Positions 34,397 through 46,204 of a stretch of 64,000 nucleotides of DNA are shown here, piece after piece; position 1 is the stretch's first letter; every line of letters begins with the position of its first letter. The notes beneath the pieces were generated by a model. The model saw only the letters and a program-made list of their open reading frames with translations. It made no database searches and was not told the origin of the DNA. The DNA comes from Larix kaempferi (taxonomy: Eukaryota > Streptophyta > Pinopsida > Pinales > Pinaceae): the NCBI GenBank assembly GCA_027924585.1, contig BSBM01000592.1, forward strand, positions 5,004,001-5,068,000, given 5' to 3'. The position numbers and the translations under genes were made by a program.

Positions 34397-36480
34397 GGTG
34401 TGATGGATTATCTATCAAATTTTATACCACGTGACCTCATTGCTAGAATATAGGGAATTAGGTACGAATATTCAATCCCTGAGTTGGATGCATAGCCTAT
34501 TGGGATAGATAATCCCTCTCCAAATCATATTCTTGAGGCTTGTAAGCATTGTCTTCAAATGCACTCAAGAGTGTTTTCCACTTCATTTCCAAATGAGAAC
34601 ACTCAAGAACAAGAGTTTTTAATTTCCACCCAAAGGGTTGATCATTCAATATTATACACAGGAACAACATATGATTACCGAACAAAATATCAAGATGGAT
34701 TATCTCCTAGCATTGGATCTCCCCACTCAACCAAATATGCAAAGGTTGACCTATTTCTCATAAAAGGTTGATTGATACTAAAAATGGGAATGGAATTCTT
34801 CTTACACATCTTGAGAAGGGCTCTACTAGTTATGGTTACTAGATAGAAAGAGACCATAAACAACATCAATTAGGGATCTAAACAAGTATGGCTAGAAACA
34901 TAGAGGGAAGTTATCATGTAATTAAGAATTGGCAACATGCCATAGTCCTTGATATAGAGTGACCATAGTAGGAGAAATTTGAGTACTATTATAGCAATGA
35001 TGAAAATGAAAATTATGAATATTTGTGCATTTAAAGAAAGTGGTAGATGGGGTACTAAACCTAAACTTGGAGTCTGGTTTTATCTAGTCTTGCTGATAAT
35101 GAGGCATGTTAACTTAAAATTGACATAACTTTTGATTAGAAGGTTTGATTAAGGTGGTTCAAAAGTTGTTGGAAAAAAATATAGTGGAATATATTTACAA
35201 AATTATTTTTACAAATTGGGATAAATATTGAAAGTAAGAGAATTAGAATATAAAGGTTTTGGTTAGACCCCAAATAAGTCTAATCAATGGAAATATTTGG
35301 CTTTAGAGGAGAGGAATATGGAAGTTATCCTAACAAATGGTTGAGGATTGCAAAGGAAAATGTTGTGAGTCCTTGGGTTCAAGTATTTACTTTGATGGTG
35401 AAGCTCGAGATTCATGAATCTTGATGAACCCATAAGAATACAATCCACATAGGAAGAATCTGAAAAAATGTGTTCAAGAAGATGGATCAAGGACTCAAAA
35501 ATAAAGGCGATGAATACTCAAGATGAATGGAAGAAGCAAAAGAAGAGATAAATAAAAAGGTTGATGAGTTGTATTAGATACCATCCCTTAATGAACCACT
35601 CATTAAGGAGGTTCATAAATTAAAACAAGAAAATATCAACAAAGGAAAATGGAATTTTTTTATAAAGAAAGGATGAAGAAATCAAACATTTGTAACAATG
35701 CTAAGAATATGAAAATCATCCACAAGAGTCCGAATAAAAAAAGAAGGATGATCATACTCCTAAAAATGTTAAAGAGAATACTACCAAAAGGCCTGAAGAG
35801 GAAATTTTCAAGAAGGTCAAAGAATCCCTAAATACTAATGAGGTAAAATTAGATATTAAATGTAGACTTGAAAAACAAGAATTTGATGGATGGCATCACA
35901 TGCAGCTTCAAAATGAGAAAGAAGACCAGAATTAGGAAGGTCAAACCAGAAAATACTTGAAAAAGTTGATCTCTAATTGAGGATGTACATGTCAAATATA
36001 TTGGTAATATCTTAAAGGTTGAAGTATCAAAGACCAAGCATATAGGGTAAAGCAAGTCATTGTTTCTAAAAAAATATTAATAATAGGGGTGTGCAAAATG
36101 AAAGAAAACCATCAAATGTGGAACCATATTGACACTCTCAATACTAATAAAGTTGGAAAGAAATATATAATCATCAACATTACAAAGGAAGAATATAGAA
36201 TAATTAGCAATATTCATGGAAAAAAGCATCATAAAAAAATTATTCGATAGGATATTATCAGAAACCAACAACTATAACAAATTAGATAAATTACAAGAAG
36301 AATGCATGGAGTTAAAGGAAATCAAATTATGAAACAACCAACTATCAAGGATTAATACAAAAAATAATTTTGGATGGATGGATCATCGTTAATGGGATTT
36401 TGAGAGTAGGAATGTAAAGAAATCCTATTACTAGGTTTCATCGCATTTAAACCCTTAACTACAACGCTTTGAGGCCATAT
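34397..36480 (+). pseudogene. Right part of gypsy element C2 (decayed internal region)
   Basis: This resumes the element interrupted by G. 34402-34770 contains protein-like pieces (MDYLSNFIPRDLI, HSRVFSTSFPNENTQEQEF, KYAKVDLFLIKG). 34741-35085 matches 18430-18790. From about 35490 to 36330 the frames are Lys/Glu-rich (EVHKLKQENI and similar), possibly coiled-coil gag or leader, but broken. No RT, integrase or protease could be read. A purine tract GAAGGGGGG at about 36488 may mark the end of the internal region. Confidence 0.4.
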
Positions 36481-36493
36481 ATTTTCGAAGGGG

Positions 36494-37470
36494 GGTACTA
36501 CGATATGACCCTAATGAGGGCATAAATGGGGTTAGATGTATATTTAATGGGGTAAATGTATATTTGATAGGGGTCAACCTAATAAGGATCCTACATGTGC
36601 AATGAGAAATAATATGTATATATAGAGGTCATGAATAGAGTTTTTATTGGAGATATCAACACATGATTTGGATATATGAATGTATTGGGGTAATTTGGAG
36701 GAGTTTATATCATTCTATAAGGACTTAATGTAACTCATATCTATCATATGTTTGGGAACTGAGTTCCAACTTCACTTTTAGTATACATTGTATGTACTAT
36801 GGCTTATTATACTATTTTGGGTAACCAGTACATAACATTTTGGAATTTATATGATTTTCTATGTTGATCCCATGGAATTTACGATAGAGGTGTGCCAAAA
36901 TATAACACATGGTAAATTTGGGAAATGGATAATACTCCCATTTCTTATGTTGGTTTGTGCATCTTCTCCCCCTCATCATATGAATGCTTCTCAACTTGGG
37001 TCAAGATTATATTTGTCAAGGTGTCAAAATTCTTGGTCTTCATAGGAGATTACATACAAGTAGTGTACACAAATCTTTATTCTTTCTTGTTTTTCCATCC
37101 CTAATGCTCTGGTCTTGATTATAAAAAAAATGTGGCTTCACGTCTCACACACTTGCCAAGTTTATTACTTGGTTGCACTAGCAATGTCACTGGGTAGGTG
37201 GTTTTTATGTGGTAGGTATTTCACAACTTATATCTTCTTAAAAAAATTCTAGCATAGATGGTATTAGTTTTATGACCCAATATGTGTTTTTCTAGTTAGT
37301 TTGGGATTTGTTCCAAGGGCATGTAGATGAAGAAGGAAAATTTCGGGGAATATTTGAAACTTGAAATCACTATGTAACAAGTATGGGAATAATTGCTTGT
37401 ATAAATCCAACTAATTTATGGGAGGAATGATATTATAGGACCTCAAGTGACCCCATAAATCTGAACAAAA
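36494..37470 (+). repeat. Probable LTR-derived region of C2
   Basis: After a purine-rich tract, sequence starting TACTACGATATGACCC contains a TATA box TATATATAG at about 36617 and ends in GTACATAACA near 36838. A similar GTACATAACATTTGG lies at 19717 in C1. Downstream, 36840-37470 matches 18790-19470. The exact LTR borders are unclear; the region may be an LTR plus leader. Confidence 0.4.
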
Positions 37471-37640
37471 GGGAATGGTTTTACCTTTGAAGGCACTAGG
37501 ATGAGAAACTATAGTGAAATTGGGATTCTCATTTGCCACCTAGGGAGGAAACATTCACCAAGTCGAGCAAAAATGTTGTAGCTCAAATATACACACTTGT
37601 TTTTGTTAAATGTACAGCATCAGGAGACATTATCCAAACC

Positions 37641-37874
37641 AATCTTGTGCAGACAAGATTGATCCTCTCGTATAGAGGTGAGCACTTTGATTGCCTTCCA
37701 TGTAAAGGTTATTCCTCCCATATAGAGGTAATTGATCAAAGTAATGATGTTGTAAAGTCTTGTTGGATAAGGCTTCGGACTTGTGTGTCAAGTCATGATT
37801 CTCATGTAAACCTTCTATATAAAGGTATCCATGGGATGGACCTCCCATATATAGGTGTACCTTCTGTATAAAGG
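37641..37874 (+). repeat. Hairpin cluster across the start of B's 5' LTR
   Basis: A perfect 8-bp-stem hairpin, AATCTTGT/ACAAGATT, lies at 37641-37660. It is followed by 15-nt units of the form CCTY...RAGG: 37664 (CCTCT/AGAGG), 37694 (CCTT/AAGG), 37714 (CCTC/GAGG), 37811 (CCTT/AAGG), 37841 (CCT/AGG) and 37860 (CCTT/AAGG). An ATCC/GGAT hairpin lies at 37828-37838. Loops are usually TATA-like. The first four structures lie outside the LTR as I drew it. Confidence 0.65.
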
Positions 37875-38787
37875 TCATGCTTTACTTTTTAAAAGCATTT
37901 AATGTTGTGTGATATATTATTAACCATGATCACCAATTGATAAGTCTCCTTCAGAGATTGATCACCTCTTTAGTGAATTACTTTAGCATATGATCATTTG
38001 GTCTAGAATAACATAATATGATCACAACATCCAATAATTCTTCCTAGTATAATATAATGTGATGGATAATTTAAGTTATCACATATTGACCATGCAGTAA
38101 AAGATAAAGAGATAAAGATAAATGCATAGAGAAAAAGAGATTTCAAATTGATCATGAGATGACTAAGTGAACTCAAATTTTCAAGCTTCAGTTAAAGCCA
38201 CAATGTATGCCTTAGTTAACTAAAGAACCCTTAGTGGTAACTACAAGTAAATCAATCAGCATGATTTCAGTTAACTAATTGTTAAATAAGAAGGACGAGT
38301 TAACTAAAGTTTTTTCAATTTAGTTAAACTAAAAGACGACACTTCAATAAATCAAGGAGAACTCGATTTGATCACTACAGTGATGTTATCAAGAAAGATT
38401 TAGTTAAAGAGAGTTAACTAAGTGACAACAAAGAAGATCTAGTTAACTAAGTGTTATTGCATGACGACACTTATGATGACACTTGAGTTGCGACACTTGC
38501 ATGACGACACTTAATTTAGCCACCTAAATAAGGGGCAATCTTTCAGTTAAGAGGCGAGTTTATCCCAAGAGATAGTTCAGTGAGATAAAGCACTACATGA
38601 GAAGTGGGGCACACTTCTTCATGCATTATTGATATGTCCAGTCTGAGGGCGAGTTCATCATGAAGTTAGAAGAATCTAATGCATGAGAAGAATGTATAAA
38701 TATGTTATATGGGATTAATGAATTCAATGTGAAGCAATTCTCTTCTCCATTGAAGGCGAGGTGATTCTCTTTGTACAAGTTATTGTT
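37779..38787 (+). repeat. Element B 5' LTR, left piece
   Basis: Aligns with 50247-51250 of the 3' LTR. It holds several short repeats of CGACACTT (about 38334-38515), many TTAGTTAACT words and a TATA box TATAAATAT at 38695-38703. It ends where A2 begins; the last bases TTGTT are the presumed target site. Confidence 0.85.
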
Positions 38788-39433
38788 TGTTAAATTTTCA
38801 GAATTTACTTCAATCTGATCTAGGATCTTAACTGAGAGAACAACATGTACAGCAAATATACAGCATATTAATCATGGACACAATAATGCAAGCACACAAA
38901 AGACACAGAGTTTACTTGGGGAAAACCATAAAGGTGAAAAACCCCAATAACTTCCTCAGAGATAGATAGAGCAATGATACAACTAGAATACAAGAGATAG
39001 TCTTCTCCTAGCAGCAGAACCTCCTCCTCCACAAGTGCGCCACTCTCCCAAGTGTGAGTGAGAGAATAGAATGTGTAAAATGAGAGAGAGACACTCTCTA
39101 TTTATACACTAACTTGACTTGACCTTTACTCAACTAGGTTGGCCTCAACTTAACCACTTAACATAATGATGACTGGACCGAACCCCACTAGGGTGGTCTA
39201 ATAACCCTTTGAACCACATGGCCAACCCCCAATAGGGTGGTCTAATAACCCTTTGACCCTCATGACTTATATAGGGCCGACCCCAACAAGGTGGTCTAAT
39301 AACCCATCAAGTATAAGTTACGACACTTACAATATAAATGACGACACTTCCATATAGAGGAATAATAACATCTCTATAGGAATACAATATACATATATGT
39401 GAAATATATTCCGAAGTTACATATAAATCAACA
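38788..39433 (-). repeat. A2 3' LTR (646 bp)
   Basis: Reads TGTTGAT...TAACA on the minus strand. The TATA box is at 39098-39106 (minus). It carries one more ~45-bp GGGTTATTAGACCACC unit than the 5' LTR of the same element. Confidence 0.93.
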
Positions 39434-39689
39434 CTCCCTCTTAACTAGGAAGGTATTTCTCGACACAGGTCTTCTAGCACAAGTCATCTTCTCTGGATCA
39501 TCGTCACTGGATAATCGTCATCGAGTCATCATCATCGTCACTACTGCTGCTATCTCAATCAATATCTGAATCTACTCATCATAGGAAGTTCTATAGAGCC
39601 AGTCCTTTTTCATACTGGATGTAGGCCCACCACCTGCAGGTCTTCGTCATCACTGGCCATACTGTGGAATCCTCAGGACTTATTACGTG

Positions 39690-40335
39690 CATCACAAAAC
39701 CTGGCTGCAGCATCCCAGGCTATTACAATCACACAGCTCTACCTGTCGGATCTCCCAGGAGCACATTACATGTGACCCATCACAAAACCTGGCTGAAGCA
39801 TCCCAGGTTGTTACGAGCACATAGCTCTACCTGTCGAATCTCCCAGGAGCACATTACATGTGATCTCACCACAAAACCTGGATGAAGCATCCCAGGCTGT
39901 TACGAGCACACAGCTCTACTTGTCGGATCTCCCAGCAGCACATTTCATGTGGTCCACCACAAAACCTGGCTGAAGCATCTGAGGCCTTTTTCATCCTGTC
40001 CCGATCTCCCAGGAGAAAATTACATGTGGTCATGGAAAAACCTGGCTGAAGCATCTGAGGCTTTTTTCATCCTATCCAGATCTCCCAGGAGCAAATTACA
40101 TGCCATAGGACAAAACCTCAAAAGAGCATCTGCCAGATATCCCAGGGCCAAATTATATGCCATAGGAAAAACCTTGAAAGACTATATGCAGATCTCCCAG
40201 GGCCAAATTATATGTCCCCCTAGAGAAAAACCTCAAAAGAGCATTTGCCAGATATCCCAGGGCCAAATTACATGCCATAGGAAAAACCTCAAAAGACTAT
40301 CTGCAAATCTCCCAGGGCCAAATTATATGCTCATC
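39690..40335 (-). repeat. Tandem array of ~88-bp then ~60-bp units in A2
   Basis: On the plus strand, CACAAAAC occurs at 39693, 39781, 39870 and 39958 (88-89-bp spacing), followed by a shorter unit near 40035. About five ~60-bp units follow to 40330, each with ATCTCCCAGG or ATATCCCAGG and CAAATTA. A1 has a single diverged copy of this segment at about 7095-7195. The array therefore grew in A2's lineage, while A1 amplified a different 55-bp unit. Confidence 0.8.
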
Positions 40336-40356
40336 TGCACAACATGATCCATGGCC

Positions 40357-40905
40357 ATAGAGTATCATCCTGATACTCACCATACATCATCCTGATGTAT
40401 ACATGATCATCCTGATCATCATCACTGCAACATCCTGCTGCAAGTCATCTGGAGCAACATCCTGAAGCTCGTCATCCACGATCATCCTGATCATATCATG
40501 CATCTACCTGATGCATACCAAGTATCTACCTGATACATATCATCATACATGATCCACCTGATCATACAATGTATCCACCTGATACAAATACAAATACATG
40601 ATCCACCTGATCATACATGATACATATCAACATACATGATCTACCTGATCATACCTAATACATATACAAATACATGGTCCAAGCATCCAACATGATGCAT
40701 ACATACATAAATGATCCAACTGATCATATCCATCATCCAACATGATGCGTACATACATAAATGATCCAACTGATCATATCCAACATCCAACATGATGTGT
40801 ACATACATAAATGATCCAACTGATCATATCCAGCATCCAACATGATGCGTACATACATAAATGTAAATGATCCAACTGATCACACAAAGCAGAAACTAGA
40901 ACATC
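40357..40905 (-). repeat. Hairpin array of A2
   Basis: This is the counterpart of 5984-6610. On the plus strand, units read arm-ATC, a five-base loop (ATCCT, TACCT, CACCT or CAACT), GAT-arm. Examples are GAGTATC/GATACTC at about 40360, TACATC/GATGTA at 40384, ATGATC/GATCAT repeatedly, GCATC/GATGC and GTATC/GATAC. Four 50-bp units containing TGATCCAACTGATCA end the array (about 40690-40900). TACATC/GATGTA is an arm class I did not find in A1. Confidence 0.8.
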
Positions 40906-40997
40906 ATCCTGATGCTCATCATCCAACGCTTACATCCATAGCCATGTGAAGGATCCCCCTTCAACCATGCTAGGAATGGCTACTGCAAATGTGTCCA

Positions 40998-42264
40998 TCA
41001 CTTCTTCCTCAAAGTGTCATCAATCTGAAGAACACCAAGCCTCTCCCTGAAGTACTCGAACTTCACCTTGGCTAGTGGCTTCGTCAGCACATCTGCAATC
41101 TGCTCGTCCATCGCAATATACAGGAGCTTCACAGCTCCTCTCTGCACCATATCCCTGATATAGTGATATTTGATCTCTATGTGTTTCAACCTGTCAGGAA
41201 ACACTGGGTTCTCAGACAGCTTCACACAACTCTGGTTATCACAAAAGATACCAGTAGCATCCAATGGGAGATCAAATAACTCAAACAGTAGCTTCCGTAG
41301 CCATACTGCCTCACAACTAGATGAACAGGCTGCAACATACTATGCCTCAACTGTATTCAGTGCTATGCAGGACTACTTCCTGCTAAACCAAGAGATCACA
41401 CCTGATCCCATATTGAAGCAGCATCCAGATGTGCTCTTCCTATCTGCAGCACTGCCAGTCCAATCTGAATCAACATAACCCTGCAGGTTAAACTATTGAT
41501 TCGCTTCATACTTGAGCCCATAATCCACTGTACCCTTCAGGTACCTCAGAACATGCTTTATAGCAACTAGGTGAACACTCCTCGGATCCGTCAGGAACTG
41601 GCTCAATGTATTCACCGCAAAGCAAATATCTGGTCTCATGTTCATCAAGTACATCAAGGACCCAATCATCTGATGATACATAGTGATATCAACCGGCTCA
41701 GATGAAGCATCACATAGAATCTTCAGGTTCGATGCCATAGGTGTGGCCATAGCCTTGCAGCCTATCATCCCGAACCTCTTTAGGATCTCTACTACATACT
41801 TCCCTTGTCCAAGGAAGATTCCATCACTTTGCCACACCTCTATGCAAAAAACAAATAGTGCATCATCCCCAAGTTCTTCAACTCGAACTCGGCAGCAAGC
41901 TTCTGTTGTGTGTCGGCAATCAATCTGTCATCTCCTGTTACAAACAGGTCATCCACATACAGGAGTAGAATCACAGGATTCCCTTCTTCAACCTTGTAGT
42001 AAAGGTTGGAATCCGCTTCACTCTTGGTAAAGCCCAAACTGGATAGAAAGCTGTCTATCCTACCAAGTTTTGCACACATATATGACTACACCATTCAAGA
42101 AGGTTGTCTTGAAATCCACCTGGTGTATCTTCTATTTCATCACTTTTATATTTCTCTATGCTGCCATCTGCAGCATGCTTGATTTGATAGTTCCATTTAG
42201 AAGTCACAACAAACTTCCCTTCAGCTCTTGGGACCGCATCCCAAACATCGTTCTTCATGATCAA
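40998..42264 (-). pseudogene. A2 copia RT/RNase H (decayed)
   Basis: On the minus strand from 42264: KNDVWDAVPRAEGK and TSKWNYQIKHAADGSIEKYK, then a large internal deletion, then a junction equivalent to that in A1 leading into GRIDSFLSSLGFTKSEADSN. The catalytic box YVDD is intact (LLLYVDDLFVTGDD), unlike A1. A frameshift near 41840 follows LGMMHYL. The next frame (41837-41493) covers the RT end to YGLKYEANQ, then a stop. RNase H resumes at 41264-40998 with FCDNQS and IADVLTKPLA. The region between (41265-41490) holds the DSDW/AEGEY part in other frames. Confidence 0.88.
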
Positions 42265-42469
42265 CGGATCATGGCATTCTTCCCGTATCCTGGGAACTTC
42301 AATATCTTCAATAGATAATTTTGTTGCTTGAACAAATGTTGTAGTCCTTCTTTTGTAGGTGAAGGTATATGGTATTTTCTACAAAACAAGTTAAATTGCA
42401 TGATTAGAAACATCTCATAATTTTCAGACAAATTCTTACACCTAAAGAAATATGTCATATAGTCATGCA

Positions 42470-45179
42470 ATTATCTTAGCCAATGCTTCAATACAACACT
42501 TATCCATGTTCCACAACTTTCTAGATGGCTTCCAGTCTCTACCAGAACATTGTTAAGAGTGTGAACAACTCCCAACATGTCAGCAAAGAGGTTTCATTCT
42601 AGATAAGTAGCAATGGAATGTTGTATAGTGCCATAGGCCATTGACCCATCAAATGCATATTAGTAGTAAGCTGTTCATTAATGCAATCATTCTAATATGC
42701 ATAATACACATCCTAAATCTAGGAACATAAGCATATACATCATTGAATAATATTATTTAAACAAACAAGTATGTAAGGAATGGTAATTAAAATACTTATC
42801 TTTGTTTGTTTGTTGGGTGGACTCCCTCTGAGTCTTTGCTTCCTTGCAGGAGTTGCTGAAGTAGCTTCTTCTACACCTTTCTATTGTGGAATGTAGAAAG
42901 ATGGTCAACTCCTTATGGATATCTGCATCCTTGCAGAAACTACTGGAGTATGCTCCTTTGCTTTCTTCCAGGAACAACTGGAGTGTGCTGCCTCTTGATC
43001 TTTGCTTGCTGGATTACCTGTCCTTGAACTTACATCCATCCTTAATCACTATGCATGCTTATTAGTATCATCATTGTGTTATCCTTGAGGTCTCATACAT
43101 AATCACACATTTATTAGTATAATCTTAATACTATCAAAACACAATAAACTTAAACATGTATAGTCATGATCATTCACAGATAATAAACATTAGTATTCAA
43201 GGTTTCAGGGAAGTCTTCTTTTACTCATGCATATTCTTATTTGATCATAGGACTCTTATGATTAGTTAAATCATCAATGCATAAACCTGTGATTACATAA
43301 ACCTATACCTTCATGATTCTTCTGGTTAGTCATATCATCAATTATGGTAAGAAACATAATATGCATACAACCATGACTATTCAAACCTATGACTTCATGA
43401 ATAATCATTATCAACAACACAACAATATAAGATCCTAACATAAGGTAGGATTCTAGCTTGATATAGGAAAAACATACCTGGATTAGCATGCTAGCTAGTT
43501 ATGTCTAACATACCCGCATAATGTCTTCTGGTTCTCTTCAGTGACTTGTGCTAGTAACCTGTATGTCTCATAAGTTAACCATTGTAGAACCAAGTTATAC
43601 ATACCTCGTAAGTAGATATTCTATGTGATCCATGACAATGGATGAATCTTTGTCTTCATGTCACCATGATCATATGTTCTTGAATTAGAACATGATTTGT
43701 CTTTCTTGGTGTACCTTTTATGTTAGCGAACAACATAAACCTCATACAACATCACAATGCATTATTACATTCATAACTGTCAAAACCTTAATCAATGAAC
43801 ATCTTCTATTAAGGTGATACGACAAGTCTAGTACTTAATCAAGATTGTACTATAATGATAAACATATGATAAACTTAACCATGAAACATACCTGTAAGCC
43901 ATACCTATCAAGATTGCTTGTAATCTTCTTATGGAAGGCCTTAGCCTCATCTCCCTCTGAGACAGGAACTTCTTCACTTATGCAGGTGACCAATCCATCC
44001 TCTTCTAGGATTAACCCAATCCACTTGATTTGCAGGAACTGGATCTGGAGCTGTAATAGGGTTTGTCAGAGAAACCCCAAAAATTCAAACTTTGAATTTC
44101 AAACTTCCGAAAGGATAGAAATATGTGCCTTGATGAGCTGATCAAGCTGGTATATTCAGAATTTGAAAACTGCAAAGTTTCACTCCTCAATTTTTCCTTT
44201 GAAACTTTCGGATTCACTGGACGTGACCTCAAACTAGGGTTTGATGAAGCCCACTCTTCTACCCAATCAAAATATTTGATCCAAATCTCTAAGCTTCTAT
44301 TTTTATGAAGAGCTTCCAGCCGTGGTCACAGATTTCAAAAATTCCCATTTTTCCAGAAGCTCTAATTTTCCACTTTTCTGATCAAAGTCCTGAACTAGGG
44401 TCTGATCAAGCCCGGCCTTCTGCCCAACCAAAAATTCTGATCTTGGTCTCTAAATTTCGATTTTGATGAGTAGAATTCATCCATGGTCTCCGATTACAAA
44501 AATTCCAACTTTCTCCGAAGCCCTAAATTCCGGAAGCCATGAATGAAGGTGCTCAAAAATAATTCTGATTTGACATAAATATGTACCTGATTGTTTCTGG
44601 TGTAACTCTGAACTTTTTGATCCACAGGGTCTGAAAATTTTTCTTGAGATAGACCTACCTGTTATATTTCCATCTCGATAGGTCTGACCTCAATTGGATT
44701 CTCTGAGAGAGAGTTATTCCAAGTGTCGCAACGTGACCTGTTTATGGGATTATACAGGAGAGCGAACTTGTACAGCATGCCACGTCTCACTAGTTCAACT
44801 TCGGCCTCTGAAATTTTTTCTTGAGATAGTACAGTCTATGTACTACCTGTCACATTTTACGAAATTTCATTTGGAGCTTCCTAGCCCAAGTTATGACCTT
44901 TTTACCAAGGTCACCTGATTTTGACTCAAATCTGGAAGAGGCTGAAACCCTATATTGTACAGCTCATAAATCACAAAGTACAACGAATTAGAGGTTTTCC
45001 TTTGGACACAAGGTACATGGGGATTTGATCTTCGACCTGTAAAAGTTGTAGATCTGAAAACTTTGCCAAAACGGATTTATAGCAAAAGTACTACGATGAC
45101 TGGTTTTTTCTATATCAAGCCCTAGCATCATAAGTGCAACAAGTGTCATACATGCCATATCATGCCTTCTTCCAAGCTA
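42470..45179 (-). other. A2 leader
   Basis: Homologous block for block to the A1 leader (1631-4277) and likewise without gag, protease or integrase motifs. Small indels distinguish the two. Open frames here have no domain support. Confidence 0.7.
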
Positions 45180-45191
45180 GCTCTGATACCA
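45180..45191 (-). other. A2 primer-binding site
   Basis: Minus-strand TGGTATCAGAGC directly adjoins the 5' LTR. Confidence 0.88.
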
Positions 45192-45782
45192 TGTTAAATT
45201 TTCAAAATTTACTACAATCTGATCTATGATCTTAATTGAGAGAACAACATGTACATCATATCAATCATGGACACAATAATGCAAGCACACAAAAGACACA
45301 TAGTTTACTTGGGGAAAACCATAAAGGTGAAAAATCCCAATAACTTCCTCAGAGATAGATAGAGCAATGATACAACCAGAATACAAGAGATAGTCTTCTC
45401 CTAGTAGCAGAGCCTCCTCCTCCACAAGTGCAACACTCTCCCAAGTATGAGTGAGAGAATAGAATGTGTAAAATGAGAGAGACACACTCTCTATTTATAC
45501 ACTAACTTGACTTGACCTTTACTCAACTAGGTCGGCCTCAACTTAACCACTTAACATAATGCTGACTAGGCCGACCCCCACTAGGGTGGTCTAATAACCC
45601 TTTGACCCACATGACTTATACAGGGCTGACCCCAACAAGGTGGTCTAATAACCCATCAAGTATAAGTTACGACACTTACAATATAAATGATGACACTTCC
45701 GTATAGAGGAATAATAACATCTCTATAGGAATACAATATACATATATGTGAAATACATTCCGAAGTTACATATACATCAACA
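45192..45782 (-). repeat. A2 5' LTR (591 bp)
   Basis: Same ends as the 3' LTR; the TATA box is at 45491-45499 (minus). It is 55 bp shorter, mainly because it lacks one ~45-bp GGGTTATTAGACCACC unit in U3. Confidence 0.92.
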
Positions 45783-45787
45783 TTTTT

Positions 45788-46115
45788 ATTGCTTGTTATT
45801 GATGTGTTGGGCACATTGGAAAACACATTTGATTGATGTCTCTTCTCTATTTCTTTTGTATCTTTACCAAGAGTGTTTGGTGATCTCTTATCTTCCAAAA
45901 GCAATCTGCTATGTTGTAAAAGAAAGCATTCTCTGTTATCCATTATATTATACTGAGAAGAATTGTTGGGGTTTTTGTTTTCATTATTTTGAGGATTTTC
46001 CCTAGGGTATATCTTGTGTTACGGTTGTATGAATTTCATGTGATTGAATTGTCTCATTGTTTCAAGTTTTTGCATCTCAGAGAATTAAAGATCAAAGCTC
46101 AACCAAATATTAACA
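45788..46115 (+). repeat. Element B 5' LTR, right piece
   Basis: Aligns with about 51260-51588 of the 3' LTR and ends TATTAACA directly before B's primer site. Confidence 0.88.
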
Positions 46116-46130
46116 TGGTATCAGAGCTTA
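46116..46130 (+). other. Element B primer-binding site
   Basis: TGGTATCAGAGCTTA directly follows the LTR end. Initiator tRNA-Met type. Confidence 0.9.
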
Positions 46131-46204
46131 GGGCATGAAGGAGCTCATTTTTCATACCATCTAGAGCCTACATGATTCTGAGAAGTTGAGCACAATATTT
46201 GAAG

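Larger units (their letters stand above)
38788..45782 (-). mobile_element. Ty1/copia element A2, nested in B's 5' LTR
   Basis: This is a second member of the A family, on the minus strand. Its LTRs are 45192-45782 (5') and 38788-39433 (3'). A Met-type primer site lies at 45180-45191 and a purine tract borders 39434. Flanking 5-mers are TTGTT and TTTTT, a target duplication with one change. Removing A2 plus one 5-mer restores a sequence that aligns without gaps to B's intact 3' LTR. Like A1 it lacks gag, protease and integrase, has a long leader, a decayed RT/RNase H, and hairpin and tandem arrays before the 3' LTR. Confidence 0.93.
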
